Position numbers and translations under genes: made by a program. From Psychrobacter alimentarius (lineage in GTDB: Bacteria > Pseudomonadota > Gammaproteobacteria > Pseudomonadales > Moraxellaceae), in the NCBI RefSeq assembly GCF_001606025.1, contig NZ_CP014945.1:1612001-1676000 (forward strand): DNA of 64,000 bases. The letters are read 5' to 3'. Under the pieces are notes generated by a model. The model did not search any database and had not been told where the DNA came from. It saw only the letters and a program-made list of their open reading frames with translations. Below are positions 35,840 to 44,907 of this stretch, one piece after another (the first letter of the stretch is position 1; every line of letters begins with the position of its first letter).

Positions 35840-36589
35840 TTATTCAATAAAATCAGGTTCTTGTATCAGCAGTAACCTTTTAATCTCTTCTAAATGTGCT
35901 TCGCTAAAGTCCTCTATAGACTCCCAGTCTTGAGCCGTCTTTTCTGCGATGTCGTCAGGAATGAGGCGCAATGGCTGATTGGTCGCATAGGCGGTTGTGA
36001 GCACTTGGCAGGCGCGCTCAATGGTGTACATGTCATCAAATGCCACACCGATACTGTGCGAGCCGATAAGTACCCCGTGATTGCCCATCATCAGACGACT
36101 ATGCTCGCCTAATAAGCTGGCGAGTCGTTTGCCTTCCGCATTGCTATCAGCCATACCTTGATAGCAATCATCGTAGCTCACACGATTAAAATAGCGCGCC
36201 GTGTTTTGATCAATCGGTTTAATGGTCGGATCTTTTAACGTTGAGATGGTAGTCGTATAAATCGGATGCAAATGCAGCACGCATTTGATATCTGGTCTTA
36301 ATAGATGGATTTGACTGTGTATGGCCCACGCGGTTGGGTCAATTTTTGCCAATAACTCATTATCAGGATTATTGGTATCTAACAAGATTAAATCACTCGC
36401 TTTAATGGTTGAAAAGTGCTGCCATTTTGGATTGATCAGAAATTGACTACCATCTTCAGATACCGACGCACTGAAATGGTTGGCAACCGCCTCATGCATA
36501 TTCAGGCGTGCAAACCAACGAAAACAAGCGGAAAGATCAATGCGTGCCTGCGCTTCACTTTTGAGATTATTACTCTTAGATTCACTCAT
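35840..36589 (-). CDS. Class II aldolase/adducin family protein
   Basis: A 249-residue protein of the AraD/FucA-type zinc aldolase and epimerase family. Visible blocks are the N-terminal CFRWFARLNMHEAVANHFSA (binding of the substrate phosphate or carboxylate), VLHLHPIYTTTI with the metal histidines (HLHP), and LMMGNHGVLIGSHSIGVAFDD with the third metal His. Some members cleave hydroxy-acids or hydroxylated amino-acid-derived substrates. It is on the minus strand between the transporter fusion and the solute-binding protein gene, divergent from the latter. The ATG at 36589 follows GAGGTG. Its place inside the cluster suggests it acts on a hydroxylated intermediate. Confidence 0.87.
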   Translation of the reverse strand: MSESKSNNLKSEAQARIDLSACFRWFARLNMHEAVANHFSASVSEDGSQFLINPKWQHFSTIKASDLILLDTNNPDNELLAKIDPTAWAIHSQIHLLRPDIKCVLHLHPIYTTTISTLKDPTIKPIDQNTARYFNRVSYDDCYQGMADSNAEGKRLASLLGEHSRLMMGNHGVLIGSHSIGVAFDDMYTIERACQVLTTAYATNQPLRLIPDDIAEKTAQDWESIEDFSEAHLEEIKRLLLIQEPDFIE

Positions 36590-36798
36590 AAATCACCTCT
36601 GTATGTAAAATTATTACTATACAGAGTGCATTGAAAACAAAGCGATTTTTTTAAATAGGATTTGCAGTAGTAGTGGGTAGGTTTTTCAAAATTGCTTTTA
36701 ATAGGTCGTCTTTAGTATAACTGAGTTAAGCGATAAAGATGTTACCAACACATTTAATACGGTTGTTTAAATTCATTAACCCACTAGGAATGACTACG

Positions 36799-37659
36799 AT
36801 GAAGCCATTAAAAATGATATTACTTTCTACCGCTGCAGGCTTAGTATTAAATGCCTGTTCGAGTGAAGCACCTACCAGTAGTCAAGAAAGCAGCACCACT
36901 GCTACTGAGAGTGCAGGTGCTGATAAACGAGTACTAACCATAGGCTCTGATATGACCTTTCCGCCTTATGAGTATTTGGATGAGCAGGGCAATCCGGGCG
37001 GGGTAGATGTGGAGATTATGGCCAAAGTAGCGGAGCTTAATGGTGATATCACACCCAAATGGGAAGATACCAGATGGGCAAACCTCATTCCTGGGCTGAA
37101 AGGGGACAAGTTTGATGTGCTGTATTCATCAATGTACATCACTAAAGATCGCTTAGCGCAGATTGATATGATTCCTTATTACAAGACCGACATCTCATTG
37201 CTGGTGCGTGGTGACTCAGACCTTGCACCTCAAGGGGCAGATGACTTATGTGGTCAAAAGGTTGGTGCGATGAAAGGGACAGAATTTGTCAATCAATTAG
37301 GAAAAATATCCGCCAAATGTGTTGAACAAAACCAAGGCGCTATCGAAATTCGTGAATACGAAACCTCACCGCAAACCTCTCAAGCATTACTCTCTAGAGC
37401 TGTAGATATTCAATATGATGATGCCGCCGTCATGAAAGCCGCGGAAATGAAACTTGGCAATCGCGTCAAAATCACTTCAACACAAGAGTTATATCCCATT
37501 GTCGGCGGGATTGGCGTGAAAAAAGGTGATACTGAAACTTATCAAATCATCTCGGACGGTATAGAAAAAATGAAACAGTCTGGTGATCTAGAAAAAATAC
37601 TGAGCGTCTACGGTCTAACCGTTCCAAGCCAAGCAGATATCGATCAAATAATGAATTAA
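36799..37659 (+). CDS. Amino-acid ABC transporter solute-binding lipoprotein
   Basis: A 286-residue family 3 solute-binding protein. The start is placed at the ATG at 36799, 9 nt after AGGA; the frame is open upstream to 36739, but that would add a long non-signal extension. It has a lipoprotein signal (KMILLSTAAGLVLNAC, Cys at about 20) and a Ser/Thr-rich tether. The mature domain starts RVLTIGSDMTFPPYEY and includes GVDVEIMAKVAEL and the hinge region with the KVGAMKGTEF block. It captures an amino-acid-like ligand in the periplasm for the fused permease-ATPase. The gene is followed 39 bp later by the PhyH gene. Confidence 0.9.
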   Translation: MKPLKMILLSTAAGLVLNACSSEAPTSSQESSTTATESAGADKRVLTIGSDMTFPPYEYLDEQGNPGGVDVEIMAKVAELNGDITPKWEDTRWANLIPGLKGDKFDVLYSSMYITKDRLAQIDMIPYYKTDISLLVRGDSDLAPQGADDLCGQKVGAMKGTEFVNQLGKISAKCVEQNQGAIEIREYETSPQTSQALLSRAVDIQYDDAAVMKAAEMKLGNRVKITSTQELYPIVGGIGVKKGDTETYQIISDGIEKMKQSGDLEKILSVYGLTVPSQADIDQIMN

Positions 37660-37698
37660 TCGGATAAGCAGCATAAGTAAAAAAGGAAGGAGTATTAA

Positions 37699-38568
37699 AT
37701 GTTAACCAATGAACAAATTAAGCAGTATCACGATAGAGGTTATTTAGTAGTAGAAAACGCTATTGACTCTACTGATCTCACAGACCTTCTTAATCAAATA
37801 AATTTTTGGATAGATGAGAGTAAGGTACATACCGAAGCTTGGGGATCAACATTAGATGGTAGAGCAAGGTTTGATATTGATCCAAAAGATCACAGTGCCA
37901 AAAACCCCTCTCTACGCCGTGTTACATCACCGACAGAAATATCTGAGTCCTTTGCCAATATGGCATTTAAATCCAATATGTCAGAAATGGCAAGTGACTT
38001 GATAGGTGGTAATGGCACATGCTTTCACCATAGTAAAATCAATGCCAAGTTGTCCAATACGTCGACTACCGTCAAATGGCACCAAGACTTTCCATTTACG
38101 CCGCACACTAATGATGACATGCTCACCGCATTATTGATGATTGGTGAGGTTACGATGGAAAACGGACCGCTACTGGTGGTGCCCGGTAGTCATAAAGAAG
38201 ATCTGTTTTCCCATTGGGAAAATGGGAAATTTGTCGGTAAAGTGAGTGATGACATAGAAGCGAAAAAATGCCAACAGTTTGTACCCTGTATCGGTAAGCC
38301 AGGTTCTATATGCTTTATGCATAGTAGGTTGCTGCATTCATCAGGGCCGAACAAAAGCGACTTGCCCAGATACTTATTCATCTCCGTATACAAGGCAGAA
38401 GATGCACATGCGCTATCACCAAACCCGCTACCAAGTAAGCATGAAGGCGCTTTGGTAAAAGGCGCGATAAGTGGTAATGTTAGATTGACTCCCAACCTTG
38501 TACAGCTGCCAGAAATACCTAAGGGTGCATCGTTTTTCACTCAGCAAGAAATGGCAACGATGGGTTAG
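37699..38568 (+). CDS. Phytanoyl-CoA dioxygenase (PhyH) family 2-oxoglutarate/Fe(II) hydroxylase
   Basis: A 289-residue non-haem iron oxygenase. The facial triad is complete: H128 and D130 in VKWHQDFPF, and distal H213 in RLLHSSGPN, with R224 available to bind 2-oxoglutarate. The N-terminal QIKQYHDRGYLVVENAI segment is typical for PhyH enzymes. Members hydroxylate amino acids and their derivatives (for example ectoine hydroxylase). The gene has a strong AAGGAAGGAG site and follows the solute-binding protein by 39 bp, so the imported compound, or a product of it, is the obvious substrate candidate. The identity of that compound is unknown. Confidence 0.9.
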   Translation: MLTNEQIKQYHDRGYLVVENAIDSTDLTDLLNQINFWIDESKVHTEAWGSTLDGRARFDIDPKDHSAKNPSLRRVTSPTEISESFANMAFKSNMSEMASDLIGGNGTCFHHSKINAKLSNTSTTVKWHQDFPFTPHTNDDMLTALLMIGEVTMENGPLLVVPGSHKEDLFSHWENGKFVGKVSDDIEAKKCQQFVPCIGKPGSICFMHSRLLHSSGPNKSDLPRYLFISVYKAEDAHALSPNPLPSKHEGALVKGAISGNVRLTPNLVQLPEIPKGASFFTQQEMATMG

Positions 38569-38614
38569 TCTGATTTTAGATTACACAATAAAAACCAGTT
38601 GGATTACCGTATAA

Positions 38615-38673
38615 ATAAGAGACTATAGGCTAGGCCTTATAGAGAGCATAACTTCTAGGGCTTAGCCTCTTAT
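38615..38673. repeat. Imperfect inverted repeat after the PhyH gene
   Basis: ATAAGAG at 38615-38621 pairs with CTCTTAT at 38667-38673, and inner GGCTA/TAGCC segments can extend the stem. There is no T-tract. It may be a weak terminator for the convergent genes. Confidence 0.3.
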
Positions 38674-38760
38674 CGAATAGCTTTGATTGTTTAATTTCTC
38701 TAGTCCAAATGCTAGGTACTAGTTTGTTATTCCATTGCACATTACCGTTAAAAAAACGTC

Positions 38761-39651
38761 TTAACTATCATTAAACGCTTCCATAATGATGTTTGCACAT
38801 TGTTCAGGCGCTTCCATTGGTAGCAGATGCCCATTATCCGACAGCTCAATGATTCGTTCGTTAGGTACAAGGTTTTGCCAAACTTTACGAACTTTATCGC
38901 TAATAAACATAGAAGGTTTACCAACGATAATAGTGTAAGGCAAACCAATAGTATTAAGGTCTTTTAAAGCGCCATTGACAAAGGGGGTATCGAAGTAGCT
39001 TGCCAACTCTTGCTCAGGGGTAAACAGCAAGTTGTATTGTCCTTGCTCATTTTGGATGAGACTATTTTTTGCAAAGACATAGAGATTGCTGTCATCAATA
39101 CGCTTAAAGGCACGATGTGCCCGTAGATAGTTATAGTACGATTCAACGCTTTCCCACTGTGCTTGCTTGGCTTGTGTGCTTTTAAAAGGTTCTTGAGTTA
39201 TCTTTAAATCATCAGGTGCTGAGTTCATGATGAGCATCTGCGATTTGGTAAAAGTAACGGGCTCTATTAAGTATAACTGTGAAAATAGCTCTGGACGCTT
39301 AGCAGCTGCAATAGCAGTAGCAGTGGCGCCTTGAGAATGGCCAATACCTACGACAGGGTTATCCTGTGTCTTCTCTAAAAAATCAATCAATATATCAGCA
39401 TCTTGCTCGCGAGTGAGCTTCTTGAGGGATGGTAGATCGTACCAATAACCACGCATAGCAAGACTGTTGATAGTAAATTGCTCACTGAGCTTGGTTAATA
39501 GCGGCAGATAGACACCAGTAGTAAAACCATTACCGCCATAAAAATGTGCAGGAGATAACGGGGCGTTTTCATTATTATTAACCAAAGCAGATAAGTCATA
39601 ATAGCGGGCTTTTTTATCATCTAGAGTCATTGCCCGTTCGAATGCTTGCAT
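38761..39651 (-). CDS. Alpha/beta hydrolase
   Basis: A 296-residue hydrolase. The nucleophile elbow GHSQGA (Ser near 100) follows VVGI, the oxyanion region HFYGGNGFTTGVYLPLL is N-terminal, and the final histidine lies in ELSDNGHLLPMEAPE; an acid residue is likely in TIIVGKPS/FISDKV. The lid region (about 140-215) is helical. The substrate is not predictable. The ATG at 39651 follows AGGGGC. It is followed upstream at 81 bp by a PaaI-like thioesterase gene in the same direction. Confidence 0.86.
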   Translation of the reverse strand: MQAFERAMTLDDKKARYYDLSALVNNNENAPLSPAHFYGGNGFTTGVYLPLLTKLSEQFTINSLAMRGYWYDLPSLKKLTREQDADILIDFLEKTQDNPVVGIGHSQGATATAIAAAKRPELFSQLYLIEPVTFTKSQMLIMNSAPDDLKITQEPFKSTQAKQAQWESVESYYNYLRAHRAFKRIDDSNLYVFAKNSLIQNEQGQYNLLFTPEQELASYFDTPFVNGALKDLNTIGLPYTIIVGKPSMFISDKVRKVWQNLVPNERIIELSDNGHLLPMEAPEQCANIIMEAFNDS

Positions 39652-39732
39652 AGTATTGCCCCTATTATTCGTTAACTATCAAAATTTTCATCAATTATCA
39701 AAAGCATATTAAATAAAAATCTATCATTATGC

Positions 39733-40278
39733 TCATGGCTGCATATCAAATATCAAACAGGTTGTGATGGCATGGGCATATAGTTTGCCATCAGGGCCAA
39801 CGATACGACCTTCAGCCGTTGCGGTTTGTCTCCCGACATGGATAATATTAGCCTCAGCACGTACTAGCGGAATGGCTTTGGTCAAAGCTCGAATCATATT
39901 TACTTTAATCTCGAGCGTGGTATAGCCTTTGCCGGCGGGCAAGGTAGAATGAATAGCGCAGCCGACAGCAGAGTCAAGAATGGTACAAAACCAACCGCCA
40001 TGTACGCTACCTAATGGATTGTAATGTTGCTGACTGGGTCGACCTTGAAAGATGGCTTTACCGCCTTGTATGTGGATAGGAATAAAATCGAGCGTTTCAC
40101 CAATCGGTGGTGAGGGCAACTCTCCTGCAAACATAGCATCAAAAAATGATTGACCACTCATGCTGGCTAGTTGATTAGGCGAGGTTATCCCTACAGAGCC
40201 TAATGTGGCGCGTATACGCGAATCATCAACTTGCCAATTAGCCAGCGTATTATTAACATCTGTTTTTGTAACATCCAT
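39733..40278 (-). CDS. PaaI-type hotdog-fold thioesterase
   Basis: The start is placed at the ATG at 40278 because AAGGA lies 8 nt upstream; the frame extends to an ATG at 40311. The 181-residue product has a hotdog fold: the N-terminal helical part, then NPLGSVHGGWFCTILDSAVGCAIHSTLPAG (the core helix with HGG-x6-D signature) and GYTTLEIKVNMIRALTK, VGRQTATAEGRIVG. Such enzymes hydrolyse acyl-CoA thioesters, especially aryl-CoAs. A set of inverted repeats lies directly upstream and an HxlR regulator gene further upstream on the same strand, so it is likely repressed by that regulator. Confidence 0.85.
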   Translation of the reverse strand: MDVTKTDVNNTLANWQVDDSRIRATLGSVGITSPNQLASMSGQSFFDAMFAGELPSPPIGETLDFIPIHIQGGKAIFQGRPSQQHYNPLGSVHGGWFCTILDSAVGCAIHSTLPAGKGYTTLEIKVNMIRALTKAIPLVRAEANIIHVGRQTATAEGRIVGPDGKLYAHAITTCLIFDMQP

Positions 40279-40377
40279 TTTACAATCCTTGTGTATGGGT
40301 TGTTTATACATTCTATTTGGTGGGCGCAGCTTATAAAGGCCGAGCAGATTTTTTGGAAGAGAATTAGTATAAGATAA

Positions 40378-40425
40378 TATAGTTACTACTAAAAAGATAG
40401 TAACTCTTAAAAAGATAGTTACTAT
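40378..40425. promoter_or_regulatory. Three alternating TAGTAACT/AGTTACTA half-sites (candidate HxlR operator)
   Basis: AGTTACTA at 40381-40388, TAGTAACT at 40398-40405 and TAGTTACT at 40416-40423 form two overlapping inverted repeats spaced by about 18 bp (centre to centre), separated by AAAAAGA spacers. They sit upstream of the thioesterase gene and downstream of the HxlR gene, in a position suited to repressor binding. Confidence 0.55.
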
Positions 40426-40429
40426 GTAT

Positions 40430-40723
40430 ATTTATTATCGTACTTTCATTATTTCTAATAGAAGTGCTGGCAGGTAGCATAAAATTTTAGGCTATCTATG
40501 CCAATATGCATGCATGAGGATGGTAGCTGTTGGTGAGTATGTATCGCTAAAAGAATTCTTTAAAGCAACAAAACGTGTGGATGATTTAAAGGCGAGTTAA
40601 GCAAGATTTTTTTTGCTGGATAACACGAACACAGGCAGTAGCTTATGAAAAAGAGTTGATTGTGCAAAATAAGGGTTGAAAAAGCATCAAGAAATATTAA
40701 CTCTTAAAATCTATATAAAACGC
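40430..40723. other. Intergenic region without a supported gene
   Basis: This 294-bp stretch between the HxlR gene and the repeat array contains only short frames. One of 28 codons (40514-40600 on the plus strand) has no family resemblance and is treated as chance or a remnant. Confidence 0.4.
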
Positions 40724-41188
40724 TTATTTAAACTTTTTCTGGATGGCACGTTTACCAATCTCAACACCAGTCACTTTGTCAATGACGACAGGTTGAATCT
40801 CTTCACTTGTCTCAGAATCTACAAAAATAGCCCTCTGATCGTATTCTGAACAAGGCCTATGAGTAAGACCCCATTCCCTTAACATGAATAGTATCGGTAG
40901 TATATCTTGACCTGCATCCGTTAGTAGATACTCTTCGCGCGGTGGCTGTTTTGAGTAGCGGTGTTTTGTCAATACACCTTCTTCGACTAGAGTGATTAAA
41001 CGTTTGGTCAATACTGAAGGTGCAATGCCTAGACTGTTATGAAATTCATCAAATCGTGTCAGTCCCATATGAGCATCGCGTAAGATCAGCAAGCACCAAG
41101 GATCGCCAAATATTGAAAGGTTGTGAGCGATAGGGCAAGCAATAAGGCTGGGGCGATCTAAAGACACTTTAGCCATAAATATCAACAT
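40724..41188 (-). CDS. HxlR family transcriptional regulator
   Basis: A 154-residue winged helix regulator. The HxlR hallmarks are CPIAHNLSIFGDPWCLLILRDAHMGLTRFDEFHNSLGIAPSVLTKRLITLVEEGVL, with the conserved near-N-terminal Cys (in IACPIAHNL) that in some HxlR proteins senses electrophiles or oxidants, and the C-terminal LREWG block. The ATG at 41176 (giving MAKVSLDR) may be the true start; neither has a good ribosome-binding site. The gene lies upstream of the thioesterase gene on the same strand, with the candidate operator in between, so it probably regulates that gene and maybe the hydrolase. Confidence 0.88.
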   Translation of the reverse strand: MLIFMAKVSLDRPSLIACPIAHNLSIFGDPWCLLILRDAHMGLTRFDEFHNSLGIAPSVLTKRLITLVEEGVLTKHRYSKQPPREEYLLTDAGQDILPILFMLREWGLTHRPCSEYDQRAIFVDSETSEEIQPVVIDKVTGVEIGKRAIQKKFK

Positions 41189-41393
41189 TAATTTTTGATT
41201 TATAAATATTATACCTTAAACGGTCGTAACTTTAGAGACCGTCTTTCAGTCGAGAGTATCGCCGTTTTTTTAGTGAGTCACCATTAAAAGACATCAAAAT
41301 ATTGCGCGAAACTGAATAGGGTTAGAAGGCGAAAATGCCTTCACAAATTATTTTTTTAGGAAAATTTTTGATGCTTTGCTACCTAAATAAATA

Positions 41394-42287
41394 TTATTTG
41401 AGCTTCAAAGCATCAATAACGGCTCGTAGCGCAGGTGACACATTGTGATGCGGATAATATAAATGAAAGCCGCTAAAGGTATGACTGAACTCTCTCAATA
41501 TATGAATAAGCTTGCCGTTTTTTAGCTCATCTTTAATCATATCGATAGGGACATAACCTATACCCAGTCCTCGTTTTGCAGCATCAATCACTGAATAATC
41601 AGTCGAGAACACCCATTGTCCTTGCGTCTTTAATTTATATGGTTGACCATCAATCATAAAATCCCAGTGATACATACCGCCACCCATGAATCGATAGCCC
41701 AAGCAGTTGTGTTCGTTCAACTCTACAGGTGTTTTGGGAAAGCCAAACTCATGGAAGTAGTCTGGCGAACCAACCACAGCAATCTCCTCATCGTAGTCGA
41801 TACGCACCGATATCATACCTTCAGTAACCAAACTACCAAAGCGAACCCCTGCATCAAATTGTGTGCTGATAATATCTGACAAAGCAGTATCGCTGATCAA
41901 CTCGAGTTCAATATCAGGATATAGCTGTTTGAATTTGGCTAGCTTTGGTAATAGCACTTTATCAATAGCATACTGACCAGCACTAATGCGTACCAACCCC
42001 GCAGGCGTTTCGCGCAAATGCTTGAGTCCATCTAACTTCTCATCTAATAAACTAAAACTCTGCTCAGCGGTCACAAACAATGCTTTGCCTGCATGTGTTA
42101 AAGACAAGCTACGTGTGGTTCTCGTGAATAACTGTAGACCTAAGCGCTGCTCTAATAACTTAATAGAGCGGCTCAGGGCGGATTGTGATATCCCAAGTTT
42201 GACAGCAGCTTTAGTAAAACTACTCTCTTGAGCAACCAATAAGAAAGCATGCAGCTCATTATAATTCTCTTGTTGTCGCATATTCAT
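41394..42287 (-). CDS. LysR family regulator, divergent from a Cys-hydrolase gene
   Basis: A 297-residue LysR protein: helix-turn-helix NELHAFLLVAQESSFTKAAVKLGISQSALSRSIKLLEQRLGLQLFTRTTRSLSLT, then the effector domain (RISAGQYAIDKVLLPKLAKF; DAGVRFGSLVTEGMISVRI). The combination resembles the YafC/DsdC-like subgroup often found divergent to an efflux or hydrolase gene. The ATG three codons in (42281) has AGG at a better distance than the one at 42287. It is divergent from the alpha/beta hydrolase, MFS and cyclophilin-like genes and is their likely regulator. Confidence 0.88.
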   Translation of the reverse strand: MNMRQQENYNELHAFLLVAQESSFTKAAVKLGISQSALSRSIKLLEQRLGLQLFTRTTRSLSLTHAGKALFVTAEQSFSLLDEKLDGLKHLRETPAGLVRISAGQYAIDKVLLPKLAKFKQLYPDIELELISDTALSDIISTQFDAGVRFGSLVTEGMISVRIDYDEEIAVVGSPDYFHEFGFPKTPVELNEHNCLGYRFMGGGMYHWDFMIDGQPYKLKTQGQWVFSTDYSVIDAAKRGLGIGYVPIDMIKDELKNGKLIHILREFSHTFSGFHLYYPHHNVSPALRAVIDALKLK

Positions 42288-42476
42288 AACCTGAGTGAAT
42301 AAATAAAAGTTAAAAAATGGGTATTATCACTAGAATCGTAGAAGTATAAGATTATCTCATGACTTTAGAGAATATATTATAAACAATCTTGTCTTGTTTA
42401 TAACACGGCTATTTCTACTCACACGTTATGAATAATCATCAGATAAGTGATGATTTACTATCAAAAAGGACGACCA

Positions 42477-43595
42477 ATGGCCTTACCATCAATGATCAAA
42501 AAGCTTAGCTTGGGAATACTGGTTAGCTCAACTATCCTTGGGGCGAATCATATGGCACAAGCAGCCACATCTACCGTCCCACTTGTACAAAAATGGGATA
42601 AAACTTTTGCTAAAAGTGACAGCGTCACACATCAAAAAGTAACATTCAAAAACCGTTATGGCATCACGCTTGCCGCAGATCTTTATATACCAAAAGCTTA
42701 TAACGGCAAAAAGCTAGCAGCATTGGCTGTTGGCGGGCCTTTTGGCGCTGTGAAAGAACAATCATCAGGCTTATATGCGCAAAAGATGGCAGAACAGGGC
42801 TTTGTTGCTATTGCTTTTGATCCTTCGTATACGGGTGAAAGCAGCGGTACGCCTAGAAATGTAGCATCACCAGATATCAATACGGAAGACTTTAGTGCAG
42901 CGATAGATTACTTAGGGCTGCGTCCTGAGGTCGATAGAAATCGTATTGGCGCTATTGGTATCTGTGGTTGGGGCGGTATGGGTTTGAATGCCGCTGCGAT
43001 GGATACGCGAATCAAAGCAGTCGCCACGACCAGTATGTACGATATGAGTCGTGCGATGGGACATGGGGTAGGTGACGGTGATGATCGCTATGATGCGGGC
43101 GATCGTCAAGCAGTATTGAAACATCTCAATCAACAACGCTGGGTAGGCGCAGAGAAAGGACAACCTGCGACAGCCAATCATGACCTCTATGTAGACGATA
43201 ACGGCAAAGTGACCACAGCAGATCGTATTTTGCCCGAAACTTTAGATAGCAATCCAAACCCTGTACAAAAAGAGTTTTTCGATTACTACCGGACGGATCG
43301 GGGGTTTCATAAAAATGCGGTGAACTCAAATGGCGCATGGACGGCGACGATGCCTTTATCATTTATGAATATGCCACTGCTAAGCTATATTGACGAGATA
43401 TCTCCGCGTCCTATCTTAATCATTGCTGGCGAGGATGCCCATTCACTTTATTTTAGTAAAGATGCTTATCAAAAAGCCAAACAACCAAAAGAACTGGTCA
43501 TTTTACCAAATACGAACCATGTCGATTTATACGACCGCATGGACAAAATCCCTTTTGATAAATTAACAGAATTTTTTAATAGAAACTTGAAATAA
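42477..43595 (+). CDS. Secreted alpha/beta hydrolase with a Cys nucleophile (YcjY/dienelactone hydrolase-like)
   Basis: The start is placed at the ATG at 42477, 10 nt after AAGGAC; the frame begins at 42447. The 372-residue product has a signal peptide (KKLSLGILVSSTILGANHMAQAA). The nucleophile elbow reads GICGWGG with C163 in place of the common serine, as in dienelactone hydrolases. Other typical blocks are KVTFKNRYGITLAADLYIP, PSYTGESSG and PRPILIIAGEDAHSLYFSKDAY, with the final His in NHVDLYD. It hydrolyses an ester or related bond in the periplasm; substrate unknown. It is followed by a clear terminator, so the MFS gene downstream has another promoter. Confidence 0.88.
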   Translation: MALPSMIKKLSLGILVSSTILGANHMAQAATSTVPLVQKWDKTFAKSDSVTHQKVTFKNRYGITLAADLYIPKAYNGKKLAALAVGGPFGAVKEQSSGLYAQKMAEQGFVAIAFDPSYTGESSGTPRNVASPDINTEDFSAAIDYLGLRPEVDRNRIGAIGICGWGGMGLNAAAMDTRIKAVATTSMYDMSRAMGHGVGDGDDRYDAGDRQAVLKHLNQQRWVGAEKGQPATANHDLYVDDNGKVTTADRILPETLDSNPNPVQKEFFDYYRTDRGFHKNAVNSNGAWTATMPLSFMNMPLLSYIDEISPRPILIIAGEDAHSLYFSKDAYQKAKQPKELVILPNTNHVDLYDRMDKIPFDKLTEFFNRNLK

Positions 43596-43623
43596 AAAAA
43601 TAGGGTAGTGAGTTACAAAAATA

Positions 43624-43650
43624 ACCGGCTACGTGATGGCCGGTTTTTCG
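43624..43650 (+). terminator. Rho-independent terminator
   Basis: ACCGGC at 43624-43629 pairs with GCCGGT at 43639-43644, followed by TTTTTCGTTT, 28 bp after the hydrolase stop. Confidence 0.85.
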
Positions 43651-43703
43651 TTTAGCTTAAACCCATTTTTTAATAGATTCTCAATACAATAACGAGAGTG
43701 TGT

Positions 43704-44885
43704 ATGTTGAACACCAAAGAAAAAGAAAAAAATGTAGAACAGCCCGCCTATTGGAGTGGGGTTTTTGCCATGACACTGTGCGTTTTTGCATTAATTGCAT
43801 CAGAGTTTATGCCTGTGAGTCTACTCACGCCGATTGCAGTAGATCTCAGCATCAGTGAGGGGATGGTAGGTCAAGGCATTGCTATTTCAGGTGCTTTTGC
43901 GGTTATCACAAGTTTGACGATTTCTCGTGTAGCAGGCAATATGGATCGTAAAACACTATTGTTGCTTTTAACCGCCATTATGGCCATGTCAGGCGTCATT
44001 GTTGCACTGGCGCAAAACTATATGGTTTACATGATTGGCCGCGCTTTGCTTGGGGTGGTCATAGGCGGGTTTTGGTCAATGTCGGTAGCTATGGCCATGA
44101 GATTAGTGCCACCCTCAGATGTACCGCGCGCCATGGCTATTTTTAACAGTGGCAATGCATTAGCAATGGTCATTGCAGCACCTTTAGGCAGTTATCTTGG
44201 CTCTATTATTGGTTGGCGCGGTGCTTTTTTCTGTCTCGTTCCTGTTGCCATTGTAACCTTTATTTGGCAATGGATTAGTTTACCTTCCATGCAGATTGCC
44301 ACAGATCAAACAGATAAACATCCCACTATTTTAGGGTTGCTCCGTAATCCTATCGTCATGATTGGTATGTTGGCAGTCAGTTTGTTTTTTATGGGTCAAT
44401 TCTCACTTTATACTTACGTTAGACCTTTTCTAGAAACCATTACCCAAGTTGATATTTCCACCTTGTCGCTTATTTTGCTTGGCATTGGCGTGATGGGGTT
44501 TATTGGTACGTGTATTATCAATATATTTTTGGATCGTCGTTTTTATGCGACGCTAATTATGAGTCCTATTTTAATGGCAGTTATTGCATTGACTCTGATA
44601 TTTTTTGGTACATCGACCATAGTTGTGGCCATATTACTTGGAATTTGGGGTCTTTTAGGGACAGGGCTACCTGTTGGTTGGTGGCGCTGGCTTGCTCAGA
44701 CGTTGCCAGAAGATGCTGAAGCAGGTGGCGGCTTAATGGTCGCTGTGGTTCAGCTGGCCATTGCTTTTGGTTCTACACTGGGTGGTGTTTTATTGGATCA
44801 TAGCGGTTTTCAGGCAACATTTGTATTTAGTGCTGTTATTTTAGTGATTTCTGCGTTCTTAACCTCGCGTTTGACCGCGCGATAA
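43704..44885 (+). CDS. MFS transporter, sugar-efflux/NepI-like
   Basis: A 393-residue protein with 12 membrane helices, starting at the ATG at 43704 after GAGAG (the GTG two codons earlier overlaps that site). Family blocks are CVFALIASEFMPVSLLTPIAVDLSISEGMVGQGIAISG, the motif A-like RVAGNMDRKTLLL (a variant of GxxxDRxGRR), and ALLGVVIGGFWSMSVAMAMRLVP. It is an inner-membrane drug/proton antiporter of the DHA1 type, like NepI and YdhP. The LysR gene and hydrolase upstream suggest a shared detoxification role. The cyclophilin-like lipoprotein starts 22 bp downstream, so they are probably one operon. Confidence 0.9.
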   Translation: MLNTKEKEKNVEQPAYWSGVFAMTLCVFALIASEFMPVSLLTPIAVDLSISEGMVGQGIAISGAFAVITSLTISRVAGNMDRKTLLLLLTAIMAMSGVIVALAQNYMVYMIGRALLGVVIGGFWSMSVAMAMRLVPPSDVPRAMAIFNSGNALAMVIAAPLGSYLGSIIGWRGAFFCLVPVAIVTFIWQWISLPSMQIATDQTDKHPTILGLLRNPIVMIGMLAVSLFFMGQFSLYTYVRPFLETITQVDISTLSLILLGIGVMGFIGTCIINIFLDRRFYATLIMSPILMAVIALTLIFFGTSTIVVAILLGIWGLLGTGLPVGWWRWLAQTLPEDAEAGGGLMVAVVQLAIAFGSTLGGVLLDHSGFQATFVFSAVILVISAFLTSRLTAR

Positions 44886-44907
44886 CTACTTTAGGGGAGT
44901 TTGACAG

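Noticed and set aside
36739..36798. Upstream ATG of the solute-binding protein gene
   Set aside because: It would put 20 residues before a complete lipoprotein signal; the ribosome-binding site fits the ATG at 36799.
40514..40600. 28-codon ORF upstream of the thioesterase gene
   Set aside because: Too short, no family match and weak start signal; may be a remnant of a lost gene but this cannot be shown.
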